From Prevotella sp. CAG:1031 (GTDB lineage: Bacteria > Bacteroidota > Bacteroidia > Bacteroidales > Muribaculaceae): DNA of 6,860 nucleotides. The DNA lies in NCBI GenBank assembly GCA_000431215.1, contig HF985615.1, forward strand, positions 18,074-24,933. The letters run 5' to 3'. A model generated the notes under the pieces. That model was not told the origin of the DNA. It did not search any database and saw nothing but the letters and a program-made list of their open reading frames with translations. This document shows, piece after piece, positions 1 to 6,195 of this stretch; the stretch's first letter is position 1; every line of letters begins with the position of its first letter. The position numbers were made by a program, and so were the translations under genes.

Positions 1-1
1 G

Positions 2-1171
2 GCTGCCGCCGCAATCTACGGCGGTGCCGCAGCGCAGTCGCTCGACAACGCCCTTGCCGCCTACTCACAACTCGACCTCGACGGCGCCACAGAAATCCTC
101 GACCGCCTGAAACCGGCCGCACGCAAAGGCAATGAAGACGCCATCGAGCAGCTTCGCGAACGCATCACGCTCGCCTCCGACATGCTCGCGCGCGTCCAGC
201 AGCTCGAGATTCTCGACTCAATGACCGTGGCCGCCGACGATTTCTTCAGAGCTTATAAACTTCACCCCTCTACGGGCCGGCTCGCCACGGCCGATGTCGT
301 GGCCGGCGGCGACAGCTTCGAGATCGTCGAGCCTGTATATGTCAGCGAGAACGGCGACGATATGATATGGGTCGGTTATGACAGTTCGGGAGCCGAATAC
401 CCCGCCATGATGGAGTCGGTGCGCCTCGCCGACGGCTCGTGGGAAGCGCCAGCTCGCCTGTTCACCCGCGCCGACATCTTCGGCGACGGCATCGGGGGCG
501 CCCTGTCGGCGCCGATGCTCATGGCCGACGGCGTTACGGTCTACTTCGCTGCCGACGGCCCCGCGTCGCTTGGCGGCCTCGACATTTTCATGGCGCGGCG
601 CAATGCCGACGGATTTCTTCAGCCGACAAATGTCGGAATGCCCTACAACTCCCCCGCCGACGACTACATGATGGTCATCGACGAAGCCGCGGGACTCGGT
701 TGGTGGGCCACAAACCGCAACGCCGCCGAAGGAGAGGTGACGATCTATATCTTCGCCCCCTCGGAGATGCGCGTCAACTATCCGGCCGACACCGAAGGAC
801 TCGCCGACATCGCCATGATGCGGACGGTGGAATTCCCCGCCGACCGCGGCGAACGGCTTGCCGTGCTCCGCAACCTCATGCCCGCGCGTGCCGAAACCGA
901 TGAATTCCGCTTCGCTCTGCCCGACGGCTCAGTGGCCACCTGCCTCACCGACTTCAACAATGCCGAGGCCCGCGACATGATGGAAGACTACCTTGCGGCC
1001 GAGAAAGACCTCAAAAGCGCCATGACAATCCTCGCCCACAAACGCCTTCTATACGGTCGCGGACAGCACGACCTCGCCGACGACATCCTCGCCGCCGAAG
1101 CCGACATCGACCGGCGCCGCAGCGAGCTGAAGAGTCTGCGCTCTGCCATCGCCAGAGCCGAAAGCCGCTGA
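2..1171 (+). CDS. Secreted TolB-like/PD40 repeat protein with C-terminal coiled coil (5' partial)
   Basis: The reading frame is open from base 2 to the TGA at 1169-1171 (389 residues visible), so the gene starts left of the window; the ATG at 182 is internal. The first visible residues (AAAIYGGAAAQS) look like the end of a Sec signal peptide cleaved at AAA|QS, which suggests only a few residues are missing. Residues about 13-60 form an Ala/Leu-rich helical stretch, perhaps TPR-like. PD40-type beta-propeller strands follow: a first repeat around residues 111-153, a second with DGVTVYFAADG and GGLDIF (191-196) then PYNSPADD (214-221), and a third with WWATNR (234-239). The GG-D-I-F / N-S-P-D-D / x-x-S/T-N-R pattern is typical of the PD40 proteins often found beside OmpA-like domains in Bacteroidota. 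Residues about 321-386 are charged, helical and probably coiled coil. A periplasmic or surface binding role is inferred; no catalytic motif is visible. Confidence 0.8.
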   Translation, partial: AAAAIYGGAAAQSLDNALAAYSQLDLDGATEILDRLKPAARKGNEDAIEQLRERITLASDMLARVQQLEILDSMTVAADDFFRAYKLHPSTGRLATADVVAGGDSFEIVEPVYVSENGDDMIWVGYDSSGAEYPAMMESVRLADGSWEAPARLFTRADIFGDGIGGALSAPMLMADGVTVYFAADGPASLGGLDIFMARRNADGFLQPTNVGMPYNSPADDYMMVIDEAAGLGWWATNRNAAEGEVTIYIFAPSEMRVNYPADTEGLADIAMMRTVEFPADRGERLAVLRNLMPARAETDEFRFALPDGSVATCLTDFNNAEARDMMEDYLAAEKDLKSAMTILAHKRLLYGRGQHDLADDILAAEADIDRRRSELKSLRSAIARAESR

Positions 1172-1214
1172 AAAACCATCGTTTGCAGGGCAATAAAGCC
1201 CGGCCGCAGGCCGT

Positions 1215-1222
1215 TATATTGG
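1215..1222 (+). promoter_or_regulatory. Possible -7 promoter element for the beta-helix lipoprotein gene
   Basis: TATATTGG differs by one base from the Bacteroidota -7 consensus TAnnTTTG. It ends 5 bases before the ATG at 1228, much like the -7 box of the gene at 2702, which ends 6 bases before its ATG. No TTTG lies at the expected 19-21 bases upstream; the nearest (1182-1185) is 29 bases away. A short hairpin, CGGCC-GCA-GGCCG at 1201-1213, lies just upstream and may attenuate read-through from the preceding gene. The call is weak. Confidence 0.3.
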
Positions 1223-1227
1223 GGAAT

Positions 1228-2652
1228 ATGAAATCCCTGAAAGCTCTTTTCTTTACGATATTGGCGATGCTGGCCGTTACTTCGTGTATCGAAGACTCGG
1301 TCAGCACGAGTGCATCCGACCAGCCGCAGTTCTCTCTCGACACCCTCGACCTCGGCTGTTTCTTCTCCGACCAGCCGACTCCGACCTTCAAGTTCGTGGT
1401 CTATAACCGCAACAAGAAAGTAATCAACATCGACCGGATCGGTCTGCGCGACAACGACGACCGCACATTCCGCATCAATGTCGACGGCACAGCCGGAGAA
1501 TCGTTCTCGAACATCGAGATACGCCCCAACGACTCGATCTATGTCTTCGTCGAAGCCACCGTAGCCCGCGGCAACGGCCGCGACTCGATAAACGCGCAGT
1601 GCTATGTCGACTTCATGACCTCAGGAGTGACGCGAAGTGTCGTACTCAAGGCGACAGGCCGAGACATCGACGTGCGCCGCGGCCTCATCGTCGAGCGCGA
1701 CACAACATTCCGAGCCGGACGCCCGATGCAGGTGTTCGATTCGCTCGTGGTGGCACAAGGGGCCACTCTTACCATCGAACCGGGCGCCGAGCTCTTCTTC
1801 CACGACAAGGCCACGATGATCGTTCGCGGACGCCTCATGAGCCTCGGAAGTGCCGAAGCACCCGTAGTGATGGGAGGCGACCGCCTCGACAACGTCGTCG
1901 GCGACATCCCCTTCGACCTCATGGCCTCGCAGTGGGGCGGCGTGGAGTTCAAACGCACCTCGGCCGGCTCACGCCTGAGCCACACTGTCATCAAGAACAT
2001 GACCGTCGGCGTCCTCGCCGATTCGGTTCCCGCAGCTCCCGACGGCTCGCCGGGCCTCGAAATCATCAACTGCCGCGTGCGCAACTCAGCCCGCTACGCC
2101 CTCAACAGCTACTTCTCGAACATCCGCATCATCGGCTCGGAAATCTCCGACGCCGCCATAGCGCCGCTCTTCCTGACCGGAGGCCAGATCGACATGGCCC
2201 ACGTCACTGTGGCCAACTACTACCTGTTCGCCGCTCCGGCGCTCCCCTCGGTCTGGATGAACCACTACAACGAAGACACCCGCGTCGAAGACTCGTCAGA
2301 GCCGCTGATGACCGCGAAGATGGCCAACTGCATCTTCTACGGCCTCGGCTCCGACTTCTCGGGCACCGACCTCACAGGCTCGGCTGTCACCGTGCGCCGC
2401 TGCCTGTTCAAAAGCGAAGGAAGCGATGACGACAACTTCCTCGAATGTCTCTGGGGCCTCGATCCGCTCTACCTGACTGTGCGCGAGGAATATATCTTCG
2501 ACTATCGTCTCGCCCCCGACTCTCCCGCCGCCGAAGCCGGCGACCCCTCGCTAACCCCCGCCGACGCCGCCCGCGACTTCTACGGCGTAGCCCGCTCCAC
2601 GGCCGCCCCTTCGCTCGGCGCCTTCCAGTTCGTCGAGCCCGCGCCGGAGTGA
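1228..2652 (+). CDS. Lipoprotein with Ig-like domain and right-handed parallel beta-helix
   Basis: The product is 474 residues. The ATG at 1228 is chosen because a lipoprotein signal begins there: MKSLK, a hydrophobic core, then the lipobox VTSC with Cys20 as the lipidated residue. An in-frame TTG at 1183 would put 15 polar residues in front of it. Acidic residues right after the Cys (C-I-E-D) resemble the lipoprotein export signal of Bacteroidota, so display on the cell surface is likely but inferred. Residues about 34-146 look like an immunoglobulin-like/ASPM-type beta sandwich. Residues about 155-395 show the short hydrophobic strand pattern of a right-handed parallel beta-helix (for example VVAQGATLTIEPGAELFF, LEIINCRVRNS, GSEISDAA). 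The C-terminus ends D-F-Y-G..R...PSLGAFQF, a signature common in choice-of-anchor/beta-helix proteins. No polysaccharide-lyase active site could be identified. Glycan or cell-surface binding is possible; the substrate is unknown. Confidence 0.8.
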   Translation: MKSLKALFFTILAMLAVTSCIEDSVSTSASDQPQFSLDTLDLGCFFSDQPTPTFKFVVYNRNKKVINIDRIGLRDNDDRTFRINVDGTAGESFSNIEIRPNDSIYVFVEATVARGNGRDSINAQCYVDFMTSGVTRSVVLKATGRDIDVRRGLIVERDTTFRAGRPMQVFDSLVVAQGATLTIEPGAELFFHDKATMIVRGRLMSLGSAEAPVVMGGDRLDNVVGDIPFDLMASQWGGVEFKRTSAGSRLSHTVIKNMTVGVLADSVPAAPDGSPGLEIINCRVRNSARYALNSYFSNIRIIGSEISDAAIAPLFLTGGQIDMAHVTVANYYLFAAPALPSVWMNHYNEDTRVEDSSEPLMTAKMANCIFYGLGSDFSGTDLTGSAVTVRRCLFKSEGSDDDNFLECLWGLDPLYLTVREEYIFDYRLAPDSPAAEAGDPSLTPADAARDFYGVARSTAAPSLGAFQFVEPAPE

Positions 2653-2663
2653 AATTAAAAAAA

Positions 2664-2695
2664 TTTGGCACTGCAGTCTGCTTTCACTATCTTTG
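2664..2695 (+). promoter_or_regulatory. Bacteroidota-type promoter (TTTG / TAnnTTTG) for the glucosaminidase operon
   Basis: TTTG at 2664-2667 and TATCTTTG at 2688-2695 are separated by exactly 20 bases, matching the primary sigma factor consensus of Bacteroidota (-33 TTTG, 19-21 bases, -7 TAnnTTTG). An A-rich stretch (2653-2663) precedes it. The -7 box ends 6 bases before the ATG at 2702, so the transcript would have almost no leader. It should drive the four genes from 2702 to 5938. Confidence 0.8.
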
Positions 2696-2701
2696 TAGGC
2701 G

Positions 2702-3340
2702 ATGAAGAAGCTGGCTGCGATATTGATGCTTTTAACGGTCTGGTTCGGTGTCCGCGCCGAGGTCGCCATCATGGGCGAGCGCGTTGTCGACGCAGCCCGT
2801 ATGGCCGAATTCGTCAGCCGTCATAACCCCGATTTCGACCCGGCTATCGCCGAGGCGTTCGCCACCGTGGGCGACCGCTACGGCATCCGCGGCGACATCG
2901 CCCTCTGCCAGGCCATCCTCGAGACAGGATGGTTTCGCTTCGGAGGCGGCACGGCGGTCAGTCCCGACCAACACAACTACTGCGGCATGAGCGTAACGCG
3001 CCGCGGCCTCAAAGGGGCCTCGTTCGACTCTATCGAACAGGGCGTGACGGCCATGATGCAACATCTCTATGCCTACTGCACAACCGAGCCGCTTCCCGCC
3101 GACGAAGAGCTCGTCGACCCGCGGTTCAGCCTCGTCAGCCGCGGCTGCGCTCCGACGTGGGAAGGGCTGAGCAACCGCTGGGCAATGAATCCCGACTACG
3201 GCTCTCTGATCCTCGACATATATTCACGTCTGGCCGGCGACACCGTTGTCAGACGCATCGAAGTCGACATCGACGCAGCCCCGGAAGCTCACGAAGAAGC
3301 GCCGGCGACAGCTGTGGCCGACCCTATAATACTCTACTGA
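2702..3340 (+). CDS. Secreted glucosaminidase-domain protein (GH73-type peptidoglycan hydrolase)
   Basis: The product is 212 residues. A Sec signal peptide (MKKLAAILMLLTVWFGVRA, likely cleaved after Ala19) sends it to the periplasm. Residues about 28-185 match the glucosaminidase (GH73/FlgJ-like) domain, which cleaves the beta-1,4 bond after N-acetylglucosamine in peptidoglycan. Visible signatures are C-Q-A-I-L-E-T-G-W with the presumed catalytic Glu74, D-Q-H-N-Y-C-G at 89-95, G-A-S-F-D-S-I-E-Q-G-V at 105-115, and Q-H-L-Y-A-Y at 120-125. The C-terminal tail (about 190-212) is acidic, Ala-rich and probably disordered. The ATG at 2702 is supported by the signal peptide and the strong promoter just upstream. 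It is first in a tight operon; the next gene starts one base after its stop. The domain call is firm, but exact bond specificity and role (turnover, septum remodelling) are inferred. Confidence 0.88.
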   Translation: MKKLAAILMLLTVWFGVRAEVAIMGERVVDAARMAEFVSRHNPDFDPAIAEAFATVGDRYGIRGDIALCQAILETGWFRFGGGTAVSPDQHNYCGMSVTRRGLKGASFDSIEQGVTAMMQHLYAYCTTEPLPADEELVDPRFSLVSRGCAPTWEGLSNRWAMNPDYGSLILDIYSRLAGDTVVRRIEVDIDAAPEAHEEAPATAVADPIILY

Positions 3341-3341
3341 C

Positions 3342-4349
3342 ATGGCAGACAAGAAGCGTGTTCTCATTGTCGGAGCCGGCGGTTTCATCGGCGGTTTCTT
3401 AGCCTCGACAGGCCTTGAGCGCGGGTACGACGTCACCTGCGGCGTGCGCGCCTCGACCTCGCGCCGCTATCTCGCCGATCCGCGCCTGAAATTCATCACC
3501 CTCGACTTCGACGGCGACACGGCCGCAATGGCCGACGCCATGCGTGAGGCAGGCCCGTGGGACTACATAATCTACAACCTCGGCGCCACGAAAGCTGTCA
3601 ATTTTCTCGATTTCAACCGCATAAACTTCGACTATCTGCGGCGTTTCGCCGACGCCTTCGACGTGGCCGGTCTGAAGCCCGCGCGTCTGATCTACATGAG
3701 CAGTCTGAGCGCCCTCGGGCCCGGCGACGAAAAAGGCTACACGCCTATCAGCGCCGCGACTGTGCCCGACCCCAACACGCGCTACGGCCTGTCGAAAATC
3801 AAGGCCGAGAGCTTCCTCGAGAGCCGCCCCGACCTGCCCTGGATAATCTTCCGCCCGACCGGCGTCTACGGCCCCCACGAGCGCGACTACCTGATGATGG
3901 TCAAGGCTATCGACAGCCATTTCGACTTCGGAGTCGGCTTCCGCCGTCAGGAACTGACTTTCATCTATGTCGACGACCTCGTCAACGCCGTCTACGACGC
4001 CCTGGAACGAGCGCCGATCCATCGCAAATATATCATCAGCGAGCCGCGAAGCTACACCCAGACTGAATTCCGGCGCATCGTGGCCGACGCCCTCGGGCGC
4101 CGCTTCGTCATCCCCGTGAGGCTTCCGCTCTGGGCTGCGAAGATGGCCTCTGTAGTGGCCGAGAAATGGGGCGCACTGTCAATGAAGCCGTCGACACTCA
4201 ACCGCGACAAATTCAAGATAATGCGCCAGCGCAACTGGCGCTGCGACGTCTCTGAGGCTGTCAGCGACTGGGGATTCGCCCCGCGTGTCGATCTGCGCGA
4301 GGGAATCGCCCGCGTTGTCGAAGCCTACCGCACCGAAAAAAAACATTAA
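3342..4349 (+). CDS. NAD-dependent epimerase/dehydratase family protein (extended SDR)
   Basis: The product is 335 residues, a usual length for extended short-chain dehydrogenases. The N-terminal Rossmann motif is G11-A-G-G14-F-I-G17 after the first strand (RVLIV). The catalytic set is visible: serines at 120-123 in MSSLSA, and Tyr148 with Lys152 in YGLSK. Family landmarks RPTGVYGP (171-178) and YVDDLV (209-214) follow. The overall pattern resembles the 3-beta-HSD/nucleoside-diphosphate-sugar epimerase branch, but the substrate cannot be read from sequence. It is probably cytosolic, with no signal or membrane segment. The ATG lies one base after the glucosaminidase stop, implying translational coupling. 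The last codons contain a run of eight A (4336-4343) just before the TAA, unusual in such GC-rich DNA; the -1 frame from there is open into the next gene. Confidence 0.88.
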   Translation: MADKKRVLIVGAGGFIGGFLASTGLERGYDVTCGVRASTSRRYLADPRLKFITLDFDGDTAAMADAMREAGPWDYIIYNLGATKAVNFLDFNRINFDYLRRFADAFDVAGLKPARLIYMSSLSALGPGDEKGYTPISAATVPDPNTRYGLSKIKAESFLESRPDLPWIIFRPTGVYGPHERDYLMMVKAIDSHFDFGVGFRRQELTFIYVDDLVNAVYDALERAPIHRKYIISEPRSYTQTEFRRIVADALGRRFVIPVRLPLWAAKMASVVAEKWGALSMKPSTLNRDKFKIMRQRNWRCDVSEAVSDWGFAPRVDLREGIARVVEAYRTEKKH

Positions 4350-4369
4350 TCCTCTCAATTCCTCCGCCA

Positions 4370-4642
4370 ATGCTAAACGCTCCAAGCCGCCGCGTCCCGA
4401 TGTGGGTCACGCTGCTGATAATATTTCTGTCGCTGCCGGTGTTCGCCTTTCCCGAAATGCTGGCCAACTGTCCCGCCGACCCCGGACGCCGCACACTGCT
4501 GTGGATCTTCCCGTTCTACGTTGTCCTGTCGGCCGTTCTGGCGTGGATAAGCTACGCCACGCGCCCATACGTGACATGGATTCTCATGCTGCTGATGGTT
4601 CTCAGCGAATATGCCGCATGGATGCTCGTCACAGCGCCTTAA
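4370..4642 (+). CDS. Small integral membrane protein, three predicted helices, function unknown
   Basis: The product is 90 residues and belongs to no family I recognise. It is strongly hydrophobic, with three probable transmembrane segments at about residues 12-30 (WVTLLIIFLSLPVFAF), 43-62 (LLWIFPFYVVLSAVLAWI) and 67-86 (YVTWILMLLMVLSEYAAWML). A short N-terminus with Arg7-Arg8 may face the cytoplasm; the first loop also carries Arg40-Arg41, so the topology is uncertain. Glu80 sits within the third helix. It lies in an operon, 20 bases after the SDR stop and 12 bases before the DUF2851 start. The ATG at 4370 is chosen as the first in frame; Met11 (4400) is a possible alternative that leaves all helices intact. 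Hydrophobicity, and a position in the operon that tolerates no other plausible gene, support it as real. Confidence 0.7.
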   Translation: MLNAPSRRVPMWVTLLIIFLSLPVFAFPEMLANCPADPGRRTLLWIFPFYVVLSAVLAWISYATRPYVTWILMLLMVLSEYAAWMLVTAP

Positions 4643-4654
4643 CCTCCGCCTGCG

Positions 4655-5938
4655 ATGGAAGCCCTGATGCAATATGTCTGGCAACACCGGCTGTGGCCAC
4701 CCGAAAAGATGGTCACCGACGACGGACGTCCGCTCCGCGTCATAGACCCGGGACGCCTCAACACCGGCTCGGGACCCGACTTCTTCAATGCCAAAATCAG
4801 AATCGGCGACCGCCTGTGGGCGGGCGACGTCGAGATGCACGTCAGCGCCAGCGACTGGCACCGCCACGGCCATGACGGCGACAGCGCCTACGACTCGGTG
4901 ATCCTCCACGTCGTCGACCGCGGTGACTGCCACATAAAGCGCCACAACGGCGAGACAATCCCGCAGGTCGAGATGCACTGCAGCCCAGACTTCCGCAACA
5001 GCGTGGCGCGCCTCATAAACCGCATCGACGGCGATATGCCCTGCGCCGGCGACATCGCCGCGATGTCGTCGCTGAATATCAGCCAGTGGATGACAACCCT
5101 GCTGGCCGAACGCCTCTACTCGAAATCCGACCGCATAATATCGCTGCTCGACCGCCTCGGCGGCGACTGGGCCACGGTCTGTTACGTCACGCTCGCCCGC
5201 GCCCTCGGATTCGGCATCAACAGCGAGCCGATGGAACGCCTCGCCCTGAGCCTTCCGCTGAAAATTCTTCTGAAACACTCAGGCAACATAATGCAGCTTG
5301 AGGCACTGCTCTTCGGTCAGGCCGGATTCCTCACCGAAACCGCCGACCCCTACGCCGACCGTCTTGCCTCGGAACACCGTTTTCTCTCCGCAAAATTCGG
5401 CCTGCAGCCCCCGGAGTCGCTCAACTGGAAACGCGGACGCATACGTCCCGGCAACCTGCCCTACCGCCGCATAGCCTATCTGGCCGAGATAATCCGCCGC
5501 AACAACAGCGGCATGACAGAACGCCTCTGTGCCATCGACAGCGAAGCCTCGGCCCGCAAATTTTTCGACATCGGACTCCATGACTACTGGGAGCGCCGCT
5601 TCCGCTTCGGCAACCCGTCAGAGTCAACGGCCCCCATGAATCTCAGCCGCCCGACGCTCGACTCGCTCATAATCAATGTAGTGGTTCCTGTGAAGATGGC
5701 CTTCGCCGTCATCCACGGCTGCGACGACGCCATTGAAGAGGCCGCGTCGCTGCTCGAAGAGCTGCCCTCCGAAGAGAACTCACCCGTTATGACCGCGCGT
5801 CGCGCCGGCCTGCCGGCCCGGAGCGCCGCCGACAGCCAGGCCCTGCTACAGCTGCGCCGCGCCTACTGCGAGACGCGCAAATGCCTCTACTGCCACATCG
5901 GCCACCGCATGATGACGCGCCTCGCCCGGCGCCCCTGA
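4655..5938 (+). CDS. DUF2851 family protein
   Basis: The product is 427 residues, close to the usual length of this conserved family of unknown function, which I know mainly from Bacteroidota. The N-terminal half carries the family core: VIDPG (29-33), GPDFFNAKI (40-48), then GDVEMH (57-62), SDWHRHGH (66-73), AYDSVILHVV (78-87) and IPQVEMHC (102-109). These invariant Asp, Glu and His residues look like a metal or catalytic site. The middle is helical. The C-terminus has a cysteine cluster, Y-C405-x4-C410-x2-C413-x3-H417, in the family tail ..YC..RKCLYCHIG... No signal peptide or membrane segment is seen, so it is probably cytosolic. The ATG at 4655 is chosen because the conserved sequence starts right there (MEALMQYVWQHRLWP) and it follows the previous stop by 12 bases. 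It is the last gene of the operon. Function is unknown; a nuclease-like fold is only a guess. Confidence 0.88.
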   Translation: MEALMQYVWQHRLWPPEKMVTDDGRPLRVIDPGRLNTGSGPDFFNAKIRIGDRLWAGDVEMHVSASDWHRHGHDGDSAYDSVILHVVDRGDCHIKRHNGETIPQVEMHCSPDFRNSVARLINRIDGDMPCAGDIAAMSSLNISQWMTTLLAERLYSKSDRIISLLDRLGGDWATVCYVTLARALGFGINSEPMERLALSLPLKILLKHSGNIMQLEALLFGQAGFLTETADPYADRLASEHRFLSAKFGLQPPESLNWKRGRIRPGNLPYRRIAYLAEIIRRNNSGMTERLCAIDSEASARKFFDIGLHDYWERRFRFGNPSESTAPMNLSRPTLDSLIINVVVPVKMAFAVIHGCDDAIEEAASLLEELPSEENSPVMTARRAGLPARSAADSQALLQLRRAYCETRKCLYCHIGHRMMTRLARRP

Positions 5939-5981
5939 GCCCTGAAATCCACTCCGCCTCAATTGCCTGGTCCGAGCGTAG

Positions 5982-6003
5982 TGCCTCAATGACATCAACT
6001 TAG
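5982..6003 (+). repeat. Left terminal inverted repeat
   Basis: It begins TGCCTCAATG and ends AACTTAG. It pairs with 6118-6139 with mismatches only at positions 11, 12 and 15 of the 22. With one gap the similarity extends a few bases inward (TGAGT against TGCGT). Confidence 0.65.
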
Positions 6004-6027
6004 CTGAGTGTCAGTAGTCAGATAATG

Positions 6028-6037
6028 ATAGAGGCAT
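6028..6037 (+). repeat. Left arm of a 10-base perfect inverted repeat
   Basis: ATAGAGGCAT here is the exact reverse complement of ATGCCTCTAT at 6139-6148. The right arm overlaps the palindrome at 6134-6145, so the two pairings compete. Confidence 0.55.
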
Positions 6038-6060
6038 CCGCCAAAGAATGGATCGGTTTT

Positions 6061-6091
6061 CGCGCGACAAGCGCCGTGAGGCGCGCGTTTT
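6061..6091 (+). terminator. Probable intrinsic terminator-like hairpin
   Basis: A GC stem, GCGCC (6071-6075) with GGCGC (6080-6084), closes a GTGA (GNRA-type) loop. It can be extended by outer CGC/GCG pairing and is followed by TTTT at 6088-6091. On the plus strand this fits a short rho-independent terminator for the operon ending at 5938. It does not fit the minus strand, where no T run follows. The stem is short and the T run only four, so strength is uncertain. Confidence 0.45.
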
Positions 6092-6117
6092 AAGCCAGAC
6101 CTTTTGAGCTCAACGCA

Positions 6118-6139
6118 CTAAGTTAATAGCATTGAGGCA
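6118..6139 (-). repeat. Right terminal inverted repeat
   Basis: It begins CTAAGTTAAT and ends CATTGAGGCA on the plus strand. It is the reverse complement of the left repeat at 19 of 22 positions. Its outer end runs into the palindrome GAGGCATGCCTC. Confidence 0.65.
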
Positions 6140-6174
6140 TGCCTCTATAAGCGGGTGATTTTTGACATTGTTGG

Positions 6175-6195
6175 GCTTAACTGAACGCCATTGAG
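6175..6195 (-). repeat. Additional degenerate copy of the element terminus
   Basis: GCTTAACTGAACGCCATTGAG is, in reverse complement, a looser match to the left repeat: CTCAATG, then C.T, then A.TTA(A)GC, with one inserted base. It lies 35 bases outside the right repeat in the same orientation, which suggests nested or repeated insertion of related elements. A shorter partial match, GCCTCAAT, sits at 5956-5963. Confidence 0.4.

Larger units (their letters stand above)
5982..6139. mobile_element. MITE-like / decayed insertion-sequence remnant
   Basis: The ends are 22-base terminal inverted repeats, 5982-6003 and 6118-6139, matching at 19 of 22 positions when one is reverse-complemented (shared TGCCTCAATG, then AT, then AACTTAG). 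The enclosed 114 bases have no coding capacity and carry a GC-rich hairpin. No target-site duplication is evident in the flanking bases. It could be a miniature element moved by a transposase elsewhere, or the fused ends of a deleted insertion sequence. The parent family cannot be named from the sequence alone. Confidence 0.5.

Noticed and set aside
439..903. Plus-strand alternative frame of 154 codons inside the PD40 gene
   Set aside because: It is an Arg/His-rich frame-shifted reading of the real gene.
1182..1185. TTTG as a -33 box for the lipoprotein gene
   Set aside because: The spacing to the TATATTGG element is 29 bases, far from the 19-21 expected.
1183..1227. TTG at 1183 as the start of the lipoprotein
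   Set aside because: It would add 15 polar residues before a canonical lipoprotein signal that begins at the ATG at 1228.
1599..2429. Plus-strand alternative frame of 276 codons inside the lipoprotein gene
   Set aside because: It is extremely Arg/His/Pro-rich, as expected from an out-of-frame reading of GC-rich coding sequence.
3399..4022. Minus-strand open frame of 207 codons opposite the SDR gene
   Set aside because: It is an antisense shadow of a clear SDR; composition is biased and no motif is present.
4373..5278. Long minus-strand open frame (301 codons) opposite the membrane protein and DUF2851 genes
   Set aside because: Its product has low-complexity Ala/Val/Asp/Gly composition typical of the antisense frame of GC-rich genes, with no recognisable domain, and it overlaps two well-supported genes.
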